Notes: generated by a model from the sequence alone, not told the origin. DNA of 64,000 nt from Muscardinus avellanarius (GCA_963383645.1 OY726557.1:151512360-151576359); one strand, 5' to 3'; counted from the stretch's first letter, positions 43,249 to 55,563 are shown. Made by a program: numbers and translations.

Positions 43249-43489
43249 TATATTTCAGATTTATCCATCATGAGTATATAGCTATAATTTATACATTTCC
43301 ATGATGAATAATATTCTATAACATGAACATACTTTTTAGATTTTCAAATTTGGGCTTTTGTCAACAATGATCTCTATATGCTTATACTATCTCCCAATGA
43401 CTATGTGTGAATTTTATCTAATGTATACATCAAAAAGTGAAAATGCTGGTTTATAAGGTATGTTCATTCACTGTGATAGGACTTGGTGA

Positions 43490-43545
43490 AACTTTCTTTT
43501 CTTAGTATTGTGATTAAATATAGGGCCTTGTATATGCTAAGGGGA
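43490..43545 (-). mobile_element. ID-like fragment, antisense, weak
   Basis: gtattgtgattaaatatagg ... ttgtatatgctaagg resembles an ID core. Confidence 0.4.
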
Positions 43546-43688
43546 TTTCTTTTTGTTACTTTGAAATGTGTTGGGGTTTTGAATGTATAACTTAGTATTG
43601 TTCTTAAAATTGGAAAAATTGCCAGGTGTTATCACTTCAGATAGTTCCTCTGACCATCTTTAGAGCTTTTACTCCTTAGTCCTTTGTG

Positions 43689-43772
43689 TTCCCTCTCCCT
43701 CTCCCTCTCCCTCTCCCTCTCCCTCTCCCTCTCCCTCTCCCTCTCCCTCTCCCTCTCCCTCTCCCTCTCTCC

Positions 43773-43850
<78 letters not shown>
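43689..43850. repeat. (CCCTCT)n-(CT)n-(GT)n compound microsatellite
   Basis: About 13 CCCTCT hexamers, then about 29 CT units, then GT units, directly at the tail of the following antisense SINE. Confidence 0.96.
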
Positions 43851-43851
<1 letters not shown>

Positions 43852-44045
43852 TTTTACTGGGGATTTAACCCAAGGGTATTCTACCCTCAAGTTACAACCC
43901 TAGCCCTTTTTATTTTTTAAATTTGGAAGAGGGCCTCGCTAGGTTGGTAAAGATCTTACACAGTTGCTGAGACTGGCCTTGAACCTGTGATTCTCCTGTC
44001 TCAGCATCCTAAATACCGTGATTACAGGTGTGTGCCACTATGCCC
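43851..44045 (-). mobile_element. B1-dID SINE, old, antisense
   Basis: tactggggatttaacccaag to gtgccactatgccctttg; cctttgt flanks the microsatellite-plus-SINE unit. Confidence 0.8.
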
Positions 44046-44054
44046 TTTGTATTT

Positions 44055-44540
44055 TAAGCTCTATTTCATATTTTCTCTTTGTCTCTTTAGTCTTTATTCT
44101 GGATAAGTTTCTCTAATTTATATTTTAGAATACTAATTCTTTCTTCAGATGCCTATAATCTGCTGAATTTCAAATTTTAAATATTATATATTTCCATTTC
44201 CAGGCATTCTATTTGGGCCTTTTTCAAATTTGTTTGGTCATTATTTATAGTTTCTTATCCCTGGCTAAATTTTTAAACATATTTCTTATTACTTTAGAAA
44301 CACATAAACATAGTTATTTTATAGCCTGTATCTGGTAATTTCATTATCTAAAATCCTCCTTGGGTCTGTTTATTGTCTTCTGGTTTCTTTTGATTTTTTT
44401 TTAATGGTGCCTTTTCTTTTATGGATTAATTTATTTATTTTAATTTTTATGTTATTTTTTATTGTAGGCAGCTCATTTTCTTTGAATTTAGTTTGTGATA
44501 ATTCTTTGAGGACTGGAATACAGGTAGGTTTCTAGAAGGG
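44055..44540 (-). mobile_element. Ancient L1-related sequence, antisense
   Basis: ttattctggataagtttctc, ttccatttccaggcattcta and tctggtttcttttgattt follow an old L1 internal region read antisense. Diverged; tentative. Confidence 0.45.
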
Positions 44541-44559
44541 ATATAAATTTACTTTTTTG

Positions 44560-44743
44560 GGGGGGGGGCTGGGGATTGAAGCCAGGAGCATTCTACCTCC
44601 AATGTACACCCCTAGCCCAATTACTTTTTATTCTTTACTCTGAAACAGGGTTTCACTAACTTGTGGAGGTTGTTTGCAAACACATATCCTCCTATCTCAG
44701 CCTCTTAGGTACTGGGATTACAAACATGCGCACCATGCCCAGC
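44560..44743 (-). mobile_element. Group I SINE, antisense
   Basis: Perfect 18-bp duplication tataaatttacttttttg at 44542-44559 and 44744-44761; (G)10 run in the tail. Confidence 0.93.
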
Positions 44744-44754
44744 TATAAATTTAC

Positions 44755-45275
44755 TTTTTTGAACATTTTTTTCATGTATTTATTGCCTATTTGTATCTCT
44801 TTTGTGAAGTGTCTATTTAGCTATTTAGTTCAATTTCCCATTTCTTGGTTGGGTTATTTTATTTTTAGTGTAAAGTCTTTCAAGTTCTTTGTGTATTTTA
44901 TAATTAATCAGAAGGACAGCTGGCAAAGCTCTCCCATTTTGTAGGCTCTTTCTTTAGACTCTTGATAATTTCCTTCGCTGAGCAGAAATTTTTTTTTTTT
45001 TCCTTCGGGTCTGAGAATGGAACCCGGGGGCATTCGACCTTCAAGCTATACTCCCTACCCTATTTTTGATTCTTTTGAAACAGGGTCTCACCAAGTTGTA
45101 GAGGGCCTTGATAAGTAGCTGAAGTTGTCCGCGAACCGCGATCCTCTGGTCTCAGCCTCCCGAATGCTGGGATTACAAGCGTGTGCCACCATGCCCGGCA
45201 TGCAGAAACTTTTTAGTTTAATACCATTCCATTTATGTTGTAATTCTTTATAGTCTTGGCAGCTCATCATTATAT
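44755..45275 (-). mobile_element. Old L1 ORF2 fragment, antisense
   Basis: tatttgtatctcttttgtga, ttgtaggctctttctttaga and gcagaaactttttagtttaa in antisense ORF2 order; interrupted by a SINE. Confidence 0.8.
44989..45199 (-). mobile_element. Group I SINE in the L1 fragment
   Basis: gagaatggaacccgggggca to gccaccatgcccggc; gcagaaa-ttttt / gcagaaacttttt flanks. Confidence 0.9.
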
Positions 45276-46359
45276 TAGGTTTTACTTTTATTTAAAATTT
45301 TTATTGGCGCATTGTAGCCATACATCTTAATGAGATACAAAATGGTGGAGGCATATATGCCACATCACCCAATTAGTCCTTACTCAATTCCTACCCCATT
45401 CCCTCCCACTCCCTCCTTCTTATATTTGGCTTAGTGATTGACATTGATATGTTTGTTAATGTACATCATGTGCATTAGAGAATTTCCCTCTTTCCCCCTC
45501 CCATCTCCTCAGTTCACCTTATTTGCTTATCTATAGTATCTCCTTCTTCATCTAGAGTTCCTCCTATGACCCATATTAGGGACAGAATTCTGCATATTAG
45601 GGACAGCATGTTAGCTTCTGCATATTAGGGACATCATTGGATTTCTTATTTTTTGTGGCTGACTAATCTCACTTAGCATGTTTTCCAGTTCCATCCATTT
45701 CCTATAAATGACATAATTTTGTTCTTCTTTATGACTGAATAAAATTCCATTGTGTACATATCCCATAGTTTTGTAATTCATTCATCTATTGATGGACATC
45801 TTGGCTGGTTCCATAGTGTGGCTATGGTGAATTGTGTAGCTATGAACATAGATATACATGTATTAGTTTGGTAGTTTGGTTTCCATTCTTTTGGGTAGAT
45901 ATCCAGAAGTGGTATTGCTGGATCATATAGTAAGTTCATTCCCATTTTTCTGAGGATCCTCCATACTGTTTTCCAAAATGGTTGCACTAATTTGCAATCC
46001 CACCAACAATGTATTAGAGTTCCCACCTCTCCACATCCTCGCCAGCATTTGTTGTTGTGTTTTGAATGACTGCAACTCCAACTCCAATTCCAATTCTAGT
46101 TAGAGTTAGATGAAATCTCAGAGTAGTTTTTATTTACATCTCTCTGATTGCTAATAATGTTGAGCATATTTTATGCATTTACTGGTCATTTGAATTTCTT
46201 CTTTCGTGAAGTGTCTAGTTCACTTGTCCATTTTTTTGATTGGGTTGTTTTCTTAATGCTGAGTTTTTTGAGTTCTCTGTATAGTCTAGATATTAGTCCT
46301 TTATTGGAGGAGTAGGTGGCAAAACTCTTCCATTCTGTTGGCTCTTGGTTGATGTTCTT

Positions 46360-46552
46360 TTTTTTTTTTTGGTGGTACTGGGGTTCTTGGAAACTCTTCT
46401 ACCTCCGGGCTATACTCCCAGACCTATTTTTATATTTTTATTTGGAAACAGGGTCTCTTAAGCCAGTGCTGCTGGCTTTGAACCTGCGCAATCCTCCTGT
46501 CTCCACCTCCCAAGCCCGGGGATTACAAGCATGTGCCACCACGCCTGGCATC
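46360..46552 (-). mobile_element. B1-dID SINE, group II, in L1
   Basis: Perfect 13-bp duplication ggttgatgttctt at 46347-46359 and 46553-46565. Confidence 0.94.
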
Positions 46553-47737
46553 GGTTGATGTTCTTGATAGTTTCCTTTGCTATACAGAAGCTCTTCAGTT
46601 TCATGCAATCCCACATACTGATTTGCCTTTTAGTTTCTTGTGCCTTTGAGATCTTGTTGAAAAAGTTTTCATCTTTGCCTATGTGTTGGACCTATGCCCT
46701 CTTCAAGGATCATCAAGGTATCTGGTCTAATTTCCAAGTCTTTGATCCATCTTGAATGGACTCTTGTAAAGGGTGAGAAAGTGGGATTAATTTCCAATTT
46801 TCTGCATATGGTTAACCAGTTTTGCCAACACCATTTGTTGAACAGGGTATCTTTTTTACAGTGTATGTTTTTGGGTCCTTTGTCAAAAATCAATTGGCTA
46901 TAAGTGTGTGGATTCGTTTTCAAGTCTTCTATTCTGCTCCACTGGTCTATGTATCTGTTTTTGTGCCAGTACCATGTTGTTTTTATTACTATGGCTTTGT
47001 AGTATAGTTTAAAGTCAGGTATTGTGATTCCTTCTGCATGGTTTTTGTTGCTGATAACTACTTTGGCAATTCTGGATATTTTGTTGTTCCAATTGAATTT
47101 AAGGACTGATTTTTCTATGTCTGTAAAAAATGACCTTGGAGATTTAATGAGTATTGTGCTGAATCTATAGATCACTTTTGGAAGTATGGCCATTTAGATA
47201 TTTATCTGCCTATCCATGAATATGAAAAATTTTTCTATCTTCTAAGATCTTCTTTTATTTCTTTTTTCAATGTTTCATAATTTTCTTTGTAGAGGTCTTT
47301 TACCTCCTTGGTTAAGTTTATTCCTAAGTATTTTTTTGTGGGATATCCTGAGTGGAAGTGTTTTCTGGATTTCTTTCTCAGTGGATTTATGTTTGGTATA
47401 CAGAAAGGTTCCGATTTTTTAAGATTGATTTTGTATCCAGACACCATGCTGAATTTGTTGATCAGTTCTATGAGCCTTTTGGTTGAGTTTGTTGGGTCTT
47501 CTAAGTATAGTATCATGTCATCTGCAAACAGTGAAAGTATGAGTTCTTCTTTTTCTATTTGTACTCCGTTGATTTCCTTTTCTTGCCTTATTGCTCTGGC
47601 TAGAGTGTAAAATACTATATTGAAAAGAAGTGGTGGTAATAAACATCCTTGTCTTTTCCCTGTTTTTAGGGGAAATTCTCAGCATTTTTCCCCATTTAAT
47701 ATAATGTTGGCTGTGGGCCTATTGTAGATTTCCTTTA

Positions 47738-47938
47738 TGAGCCAGGTGTAGTGGCACATGCTTGTAGTCCCAGTACTTGGGAGGCTAAGACAAGAGGATT
47801 GCAGGTTCGAGGCCAACCTCAGCTACTTAGTGAGACCCTGTTTCAAAATAAAGAATAAAAAAATAGGGTTGGGGGTGTAGCTCAGAAGTAGAATGCTCAG
47901 TTCCATCCCCAGTACCAAAATAAATAAATAAAGTGCTT
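47738..47938 (+). mobile_element. Group I SINE, sense, in L1
   Basis: gagccaggtgtagtggcaca to ccatccccagtacc, with (AAAT)n tail. Confidence 0.9.
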
Positions 47939-48816
47939 TTTGCATAAATGGATGTTTTATTTTGTCAAATGCTTTTTCAGTGTCTATTAAAATGATCATA
48001 AAATTTTTGTCTTTGGTTCTGCTTATGTGATGAGTTACATGGATTGATGAGTTACATGGATTGAACCAGCCTTGCATCCCTGGGATGAACCCTACTTGGT
48101 CATGGTGTATGATTTTCTTGATGTGGTTTTGAATGCATGTTGTTAGTGTTTTGTTTAGCTGTTTTGCATCCAAGTTTATCGATGATATAGGTCTGTAGTT
48201 TTCCTTCCTTGAGGTGTCTTTATTTGGTTTTGGTATTAATGTGATATTAGCTTCATAGAATGTATTTAGGAGCATCTCATTTCTTTCTATTTCATGAAAT
48301 AGATCGAGGATTATTGGGATTAGCTCTTCTATAAAGGGTTTATAAAATTCACTTGGGAAACCATCTGGTCCTGGGCTTTTCTTTGATGTTAGGCCCTTTA
48401 TTGCCATTTCAATCTCTCTGATTGCTATTGGTTGGTTTTGATTTATATTTAGGTTTTTAAAATACTTAATCAAGAATTTACAGTTGTTTTCATGAGTAGT
48501 CAGTATAGATACCTAGCCTATTCATTGTTGAAATAGAAGCAATATATTAATATATTCAGAAAAGATAGTAAGGCCTGCTACAGACATTAATATCATCATA
48601 AATAATATCATAAGTGACATGGTATACTTGAAATAGTATGATATATTAAAATATATTCTCAACTATATGTACCCCATTAAATAGGTGGTTAAATATACTT
48701 TGTTTTTAATTGTTTTGTGTTTTAATTTTTAAGATTAAATTAATATTAAAACTAAAATAGTTTAAATACAAAATACCACATTTTTTTTTTTACAAAAGAC
48801 AGTCTTCTATACTTAC

Positions 48817-49026
48817 AGTGTAGCCTTTGATTGAGATGATTAATAGACTGCAGGATCTTTTGTTCTTCAGCTGATAGTGCACAGATGTTGAACTGCTGGG
48901 TCTTATTTAAAGCCAGATGTGGTTTCTGTAGCTGCTTGCAATTCATGACAGTTAGAATTTCATCTTCAGGCACCGAAGCATTTACTAGTTTTTCAGCCAT
49001 CAAAAACTCAGAAGTACTATCTGAAA
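48817..49026 (-). CDS. CEP126: CEP126 exon, 210 nt
   Basis: Acceptor tttctgtag and donor CACT/GTAAGT on the minus strand. The first two bases complete a valine codon from the exon at 51.3 kb. The frame reads SDSTSEFLMAEKL ... VPEDEILTVMN ... ALSAEEQKILQSINHLNQRL and ends one base into the next codon, matching the exon at 36.2 kb. The end (SAEEQKILQSINHLNQRL) has helix-like, possibly coiled-coil character. The phase chain over four junctions makes a chance open frame unlikely. Confidence 0.87.
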
Positions 49027-49437
49027 CTACAGAAACTTTACATCAATTATTCTTTGATCCTTTTTTTGTTTTTAGGCTTACCCTTTAAACATTCAAAACT
49101 GAATTATGTCTCTATACATTTATTTCACAAACAAAAATATAATAAATATGCTAGTCCTCTGCATTTTATTGTTAGGATCTTCTGTAGTTAGCACTTTTCC
49201 ATCCCTAATTAAAAAAAATACATACTCAAAATGATAGCAGTGAGGCAATAAAAATCCCTAGAGTGTTACCTAAATGAAAGAAAAATACATTAAGCTAATT
49301 TAAAAATCCTTATTTTTTTTGTTTTTGTTACTCATTGGTGATACAAAGACAAAAGGGAGTTTGTCTATAACAGCAGTTAAAATAAACTATAAATAAAACA
49401 ATGAAAGTAAAGGAATTTAAGAAAAGATTAAAATTTA

Positions 49438-49629
49438 TTTTTTTTGGTACTGGGGTTCCTGGAAGCCCTTCTACCTCTGGGCTACGCTCCCAGACCTATT
49501 TTTTTTTAATATTTTTATTTGGAAACAGGGTCTCTTAAGCCAGTGTGGCTGGCTTCGAACCTGTGCAATCCTCCTGTCTCCGCCTCCCAAGCGTGGGGAT
49601 TACAAGTGTGTGCCACCACGCCCGGCCAT
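49438..49629 (-). mobile_element. B1-dID SINE, group II, antisense
   Basis: Perfect 17-bp duplication gaaaagattaaaattta at 49421-49437 and 49630-49646. Confidence 0.95.
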
Positions 49630-49691
49630 GAAAAGATTAAAATTTAAATGGCATCCTATAAACAGAACCGATTAAATTAAATTAAAATCAT

Positions 49692-49928
49692 GTAGCCAGG
49701 TGTGGTGGCGCACGTTTGTAATCGCAGCACTTGGGAGCTGAGACGGGAGGATTGCGGCTTGCGGACAGCTTCATCTACTTAGTGAGGCCCTTTGCAACTC
49801 AGTGAGACCCTGTTTCAAAATAAAGAATAAAAAATAGGTATGGGGGTGTGACTCAAAGGGAGAATGCCCCTGGATTCCATCCTCAGTATGGCAAAACAAA
49901 CAAACAAACAAACAAACAAACAAACAAA
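49692..49928 (+). mobile_element. Group I SINE, sense, (CAAA)n tail
   Basis: gccaggtgtggtggcgcacg to ccatcctcagtatggc; nine CAAA-type tail repeats to 49926. Confidence 0.92.
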
Positions 49929-49929
49929 G

Positions 49930-50318
49930 TGATAAAAATCGTCAGACTTGAGAGAAGGGAAAAATGACTTAATAAATTAGTTCTTTGCCTATAAAAGGAA
50001 TTAATTTGGAGTTTAATTTCTTACCATTCATCTAAATAAATTAAAAAGAAATTAAAGAGTTAAATTTAAGGAATCAAACTATTAAAGCAATCCAGAAAAG
50101 GAAAATAAATAAGTGTAACTTTTTATATTAGGAAGGTTCTTTGAGCTTAAAAGTAATGGAAATGTTATTAAGAAAATACTAAAACATGTTTATTTAAGGC
50201 CAGGACAATTTTCCCTGATATACTTTAAAATTCTGAAGGGCAGGAACTTTGTATGTTTTGTTCATGATTATATGGTCAATATGTACACGTAAGGAGATAA
50301 TTATCTCTCAAAAAATCA
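49930..50318. other. CEP126 intron, no recognised feature
   Basis: AT-rich unique-looking sequence. Confidence 0.45.
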
Positions 50319-50319
50319 T

Positions 50320-50512
50320 TAGGTGGGGATGATGACCCAAACATGTAATTTCAGCACTTTGAAGTCTGCAACAATAGGATCAAGAGTTTGAGGCCAGTGC
50401 TTGGTAACTTAGTAACACCCTGTCTCTAAATAAAAAATAAAAAACTAAAAGGTCTGGGAGTGTATCTTAATGGTAGAGTGCCCCTGGGTTCAATTACACA
50501 CAAATATTATTT
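50320..50512 (+). mobile_element. B1-dID SINE, old, sense
   Basis: aaacatgtaatttcagcact ... gagtgcccctgggttcaatt; strongly diverged. Confidence 0.7.
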
Positions 50513-50924
50513 ACTGCAAGAAAAAAATAAAATATAAACTTCTACATATAAAATATAACATAAGTGGAATAAAATGAAAACAACAAAGTAGTAAACATTT
50601 GCAACTAATATAAGAATTAGAATCCTTAATATTTCAATAATTTACAGAAATCAGTAAGAAAATATCACCACTCTAATATGTAGGGGAAAATAATATGAAG
50701 AGACAATTTACCAAAAATGCATATAAAAGGCAAGTATATTATTAATAAAAATATAAAAATAAAAATTAATACCATTTGTTTGCCTATCACATAAGCAAGT
50801 ATTAGAAGTGATTGTACCTTGAGTTGATATATACCACTGAAATATAATACGTTTTAAGAAAATGCTTCAGTAGTGTGCATGAAAAGCTATATCAGTGACA
50901 TTTCTTTTGATCTAGTATTCATTT

Positions 50925-51135
50925 ATGATGCAGAGTTTCATTCAACAAGTATTTACTACGTGCCAAGTATATATCAGGTAATTTTAATTCTGGGATTCTA
51001 TCCTGCAGAAATAATAGTCAAATCAGGAAATAGCTTCTTGTATAAAGATGTTCAGTATGTCATTATTTAAAATAAAGAAAAACTGGCAATAAAACTGGCA
51101 ACAAACAATATGCAGGGATAAGGAGAGTTCAAGTT
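50925..51135 (+). mobile_element. Old L1/L2-type 3' fossil
   Basis: ttcaacaagtatttactacg at the left, then tatcctgcagaaataatagt and gatgttcagtatgtcattat ... aaactggcaataaa, the last part in the order of old L1 3' ends. Confidence 0.5.
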
Positions 51136-51245
51136 CTAAATGGTGGTTTAACAATCACATAATAAGTAAACATATAAGAAAATACATATAAGAAAAATAT
51201 CAACTGGAACAAAGCTCTGAGGAAAGGGTTTAAACTAAAGCGTAC

Positions 51246-51321
51246 CTTCTTCAATATTAGAAGTACCCCTTGTAGTTTGTTTTGGCTCACTTGAATTTAG
51301 CTGGACACTTCGTCCAAAACT
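51246..51321 (-). CDS. CEP126: CEP126 exon, 76 nt
   Basis: Acceptor tctatttttatag and donor GAAG/GTACGC on the minus strand. It reads SFGRSVQLNSSEPKQ then TTRGTSNIEE in phase 0, leaving one base for the valine completed in the next exon. The Ser/Gln-rich low-complexity content suggests a disordered linker. It is joined directly to the exon at 53.9 kb by phase; the candidate exon between them (53.5 kb) does not fit. Confidence 0.86.
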
Positions 51322-51591
51322 CTATAAAAATAGAATATTAAATCAGAACACAATTCTACATTTAAAATTCATAACATATACATGGACTTTAAAATTTTAA
51401 ATGCTATATACATATTTTTTTCAGCTATTATTTTCATATGACTTGCTTCTTTTTTTGGGAGCAGAAATAAAAATTACCGAATAAAGGCCTGTTTATGGTA
51501 CTTGAATATTTAAAAATATATTTTATGACCATTGAAAAATTTCAGGTTGCACTGTTGAGTTGGATATTTGAAATAAAACAAATAAATTGAG

Positions 51592-51738
51592 TTGGGCATG
51601 GTGGCCCACACTTGTAATCTGAGCATTTGAGAGGCTGAGACAGGAAGATCGGGTGCAGATAATCTCGGCTACTTAGTGAGGCCCTTTGCAATTCAGTGAG
51701 ACCCTGTTTAAAAATAAAGAATAAAAAGTAAGTTGAGT
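51592..51738 (+). mobile_element. Group I SINE left monomer, sense
   Basis: gttgggcatggtggcccaca to linker aaaataaagaataaaa; the right monomer is missing. Confidence 0.8.
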
Positions 51739-51739
51739 G

Positions 51740-53870
51740 ACAATCAAAAGTATTGTTTAAAAGAAAGGTAAAAAATTACTTTAAGGTTTGTAACTTAATT
51801 GGTTCATTGATACAAGAGTAAATCACAATAACTACTAGCTAAAAGCCTCTAACAGTGGCTAGTGTAAGGAATAGATATCCAAGATGACAAAAATTAAAGC
51901 AGAAATAGCTGTCCCAATGCTGCATAGAATCTAGAAAATGAAAATTTCTGAGCACTGGAAATAAGTGAGCTCGTACAACAGTATCTGAAAGATACTTACT
52001 CTCTTTCCCTGAATATGGTATACTTTCTTTTTTTATTCCCATTTCACTTTAAGAAATTACTATTTTCTCTTATAAAGTTGCATGACTAGGACTATATGCT
52101 TAGTCTTTGTTTAATCTGATCTGAAGAGTAGCTGATACAGATTTTGCAACAGCTGTCTAACAGATCTCATGGTTTTGTCTGTTTTCTATGAGCAACTTGA
52201 GAGACCTTGGACTGAAGTCCTGGTGCAGAATAGTGACGGTGCTTTTTCTACATTTCCTATTTATCTCGTTCAGATTCTCTCCACAGAGAAGTAGTGGGCT
52301 GGGAAAAATACAATATCATAAAATGGAGTTCCTAAAGCAAGATGACAAGGGCCATTGCTATAGCAACTGATTCTTTGATTAGATGTTACAATTAAAAACA
52401 AAACAAAATAATAAAGATGAAAAATCTGAGCCTCAAAACTTGATTTTGATTCAGGAATCATGACCTATTCTAAAGCTAACAAGAATTCTGGAGATGTGTA
52501 AGTGGCTGTACAAGTGGAAAATGTATGTGTTGAAAGGGGAAATGAAGCTTTTTGGAAAGAAGGACAAAAACAGACTTCAAAGACAGTAAGACAGAATGCA
52601 AAGGAGCAAGAGACAAAGGAATAAAGCAAGACTTTGAAAAATAAAAAAATGAATTTGAAGAGGGCACCAATAACAGGCATTTAAAATTTATTTTGTTCAT
52701 TTTCCCCTTGTAACTACATAATACTTTTAAATTTGAGATATCTTAATACAGAAAAAGAAAAAATAGAGGTAAAGATGTGTTCCCTTTATTAATTTTGAGA
52801 TGGTTGATGAGAACAATATAGAAATTCAAAAAGAACACTTATTAGGCATTATCATATTTGTCATGTAACTAAATACTGTGTTTGTTATTAGGCAATAACA
52901 TATATTGGTAATGAAACGAACCTATTTACATAAATACAGAACTAAAATACTTTTGTTTTGCTGAGAGTTGGTTGTCATCCATATTAGTAATAATAAAGAC
53001 ATGAGAAGATTCTCAGCCTATAAGGTAGAATAGAATTGATCTAGCTTTATTAAAATTAGAAGAAATGATATTTAAAGTAGAAATTCCAAGTAAAATGCTA
53101 TTTTATTCATCTCATATTTTTACTATTCTGAAGTCAATCCTTAGGTCAAGTTATCTCTAGAAAATGTCATATTTAGACCACATTTACTTAGCCCTCTTAG
53201 AACTTTAAATATCATTTAAAAATTGCTATTATGCTTTAACTGAAGGTTTCTGTGTCAAATGGCCTTATTGTTATTTGAGATATGTCCATTACTTCAAGAT
53301 CCCTTATAAAAGTTCCTCAATGGGAGATGTCTTTTAAAATATTGCACCACAAATAACATAATTACCAATAGTCCTTGAGAACTATATAACTTGTTCAATT
53401 TTCCTTTTTGCCATGTCTTCCAGGAAGCTCATATTCAAACAGGATATTCAATCCCATAGTCTTTATGGTTACATACTTACTTCCTCTACCCATGGCTCTA
53501 GTTTTTCTTCCTTTTTTCCCCCTCCCTCCCATCCTTTTTATGTATTTTTCAATAACTCGTTGAAGGTTTTTGTGAATGACTTTTTTCCAGAGCTGGTCAT
53601 CCACAATAGAAAATAAAACAATATTAGTGATTTCTTAAATTTGGTTTAAAACCTTTACTAGTAACTGATCATACAGGCTAATTTGAATATAGTAAATGAG
53701 TATAGTACAATAAGTTTTTAGCATGAGATGATAAGATTGCATCAGAAATGGCTTTGCCTATATTTATATTTATGTTGTAGTATACTATATAGAACAAGAG
53801 CCAGACCTTTCAGAATATTGTTTTCCAAGCAATTCCTCATCGTTGAATAGAGCTTTTTTACTAATATTAT
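51740..53870. other. CEP126 intron, no recognised feature
   Basis: About 2.1 kb without SINEs, the longest SINE-free intron stretch here. A splice-flanked minus-strand frame at 53.49-53.60 kb is discussed among the rejected items. Confidence 0.5.
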
Positions 53871-53876
53871 ACTTAC

Positions 53877-53989
53877 ATTTATTTGCTCACTGTACTTCTG
53901 TCCTACGGATCCAGGATTTTTTCTTTTCTGCTCTAAAAGACTTCTCTGCTTATTGTTAACAATTCGTTTTCTTCTTGTAACAGCAGAAT
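53877..53989 (-). CDS. CEP126: CEP126 exon, 113 nt (first in window)
   Basis: Acceptor acatttgtttaag and donor AAT/GTAAGT on the minus strand. It starts two bases into a codon and reads SAVTRRKRIVNNKQ ... LLEQKRKNPGSVGQKYSEQIN, ending in phase 0. It is very basic in its first half (RRKR, EQKRK). I recognise the RRKRIVNNKQ and KNPGSVGQ runs as CEP126. The preceding coding exon (expected to be the gene's large central exon) is not in the remaining 10 kb. Confidence 0.87.
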
Positions 53990-53991
53990 CT

Positions 53992-54400
53992 TAAACAAAT
54001 GTCAGCACAAGGTCAAAAATTATGCAGGATATCACAAACTTCCAAGTTATCTCGGAACACCACAGGAAACTCTAAGGTCATTCATTTGGTCAGCAAGTTT
54101 TGTTGAGTTTCTCTTATGTGTTTCATGAATGGCACAATTACAGGGAAAAATTCAACAAAATTACTGCTTCTATAGGGTGTATGGTCAGAGCAGTGACCTC
54201 CCAAGCATGATACCGGAACACAAAAGGACGTGTGGGGTGAGCCACTGCTGTGCAAGAAAAACATATTAGAATTCCAATTTATATTATCTAAAAATTAGAA
54301 ATTAAACTCTGCTTAAATGTATATGTTTGACACTGAAATTCTTATTAGTTTGCAATGTAAACTGCCATATATTACATACAGTAAACTCAATTATCACTTT
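53992..54400. other. CEP126 intron, no recognised feature
   Basis: Unique-looking sequence. Confidence 0.45.
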
Positions 54401-54404
54401 CTTT

Positions 54405-54577
54405 TCTTATGGTACTGGGGATTGAACCCAGGAGCATTCTGTCTCTGAGGTACACTCCCAGTATTATTTTTTATTTTGGGTCTTGGTAAGTTGTTGAAGC
54501 TGGCTTTAAATCTGCCATCCTCCTGTTTCAGCCTCCCAAGTACTAGGATTATAGGCATGCACCATCATGCCTGGCCA
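54405..54577 (-). mobile_element. B1-dID SINE, old, antisense
   Basis: tggtactggggattgaaccc to accatcatgcctggcc. Confidence 0.82.
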
Positions 54578-54744
54578 AACTGTTCTCTTGAAGGAATAAA
54601 AATTTTAATATTGGGGGATTAAGTGTTTCCTTATATAAGGTGCTTAGAATATCACTTAGAATGGAATAGTGCTATAACAAATATTATAGGCAAATAACAA
54701 AAGTCAAAATTTTATAGAATAATTTGTTTCCATGTCTCTGGCCA

Positions 54745-54862
54745 AATTTCAGATACAGGGTCTTGTCTAAATTGCTGAGGTTGGTCTTAAACTTGCCATC
54801 CTCCAGTCTTAGCCCCCCGCAAGTACTGGGATTATAGGCATGCCACCACCATGTCCAACATT
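54745..54862 (-). mobile_element. B1-like left monomer, antisense
   Basis: cagatacagggtcttgtcta to caccaccatgtccaac. Confidence 0.65.
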
Positions 54863-54908
54863 TTTGTTTTTTAAACTGACGTATAACCTACATGGAAAAG
54901 TACACAAA

Positions 54909-55122
54909 TAGCCAGGTGTGTTGGCACACACTTGTAATCCCCAGTACTTGGGAAGCTGTGACAAGAGAATTGCAGGTTCACACCCAGCCTCAGCTACTTT
55001 TTGAGGCCCTCAGCAACTTAGTGCGACCCTGTTTCCAAATAAAGAATATAAAATAGGGCTGGGGGTGTAGCTCAGAGGTAGAATGCCCCTGGGTTCAACC
55101 CCCAGTTTTTCAAAAAAAAAAT
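54909..55122 (+). mobile_element. B1-dID SINE, sense, in the old L1
   Basis: gccaggtgtgttggcacaca to tcaacccccag; flanks gtacacaaat / atgcacaaat. Confidence 0.9.
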
Positions 55123-55527
55123 GCACAAATTATAAGTAAACAGATTATGTTCACAAACTCAGATTACATAGCTGCTTGTATCAAGAAACAATACTGTCAA
55201 CACCAAAACCCCTCCCCTCTTACTAGTTTCTGTATATCCCGTACCCTTATAGGTTTACTTGTTTTTGATATAAAAGGAATACAACTTGCATCTTTATTGT
55301 CCAATATACTTCTTTTGTATAATATTATGATTCAAAATCTATTTACATTGCTATTTTTTGGCAAAAGTTCATTTATTTTCATTATAGTATATTCATTAAA
55401 TGAATGACTTTTAGTTTATTTATACATTGTAGTATATATGCATTTATACACTTGAGAAAATTCCAGGTTCTATAAAGGCCTTAGCAAAGTTTTTGAACAT
55501 GTCTTCTGGTTTACATATGAATTTCTG

Positions 55528-55530
<3 letters not shown>

Positions 55531-55563
<33 letters not shown>
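55531..55563. repeat. (CA)n microsatellite
   Basis: About 16 CA units within the old L1. Confidence 0.95.

Larger units (their letters stand above)
45285..48475 (-). mobile_element. 5'-truncated L1, antisense, RT to 3' end
   Basis: The 3' end lies at 45285 (ttattggcgcattgtagcca). ORF2 on the minus strand includes the RT region: [40 protein letters not shown] (48473-47950) and the catalytic FADD box at about 47518-47533, then the downstream ORF2 region 47193-45778. Frames are interrupted by mutations and two SINEs (46360-46552; 47738-47935). 5' end at about 48475. Inactive. Confidence 0.9.

Noticed and set aside
47823..48473. 216-codon frame with reverse-transcriptase motifs as a functional gene
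   Set aside because: It is a fragment of a 5'-truncated L1 whose frame runs into a SINE; the rest of ORF2 is broken.
53490..53604. Minus-strand frame reading DDQLWKKVIHKNLQRVIEKYIKRM with a good donor (GAA/GTAAGT), between two CEP126 exons
   Set aside because: Its phase does not fit between the flanking phase-0 junction; the favourable peptide needs a frame change part way, and the flanking exons join directly. It may be a decayed or alternative exon, but I cannot support it.
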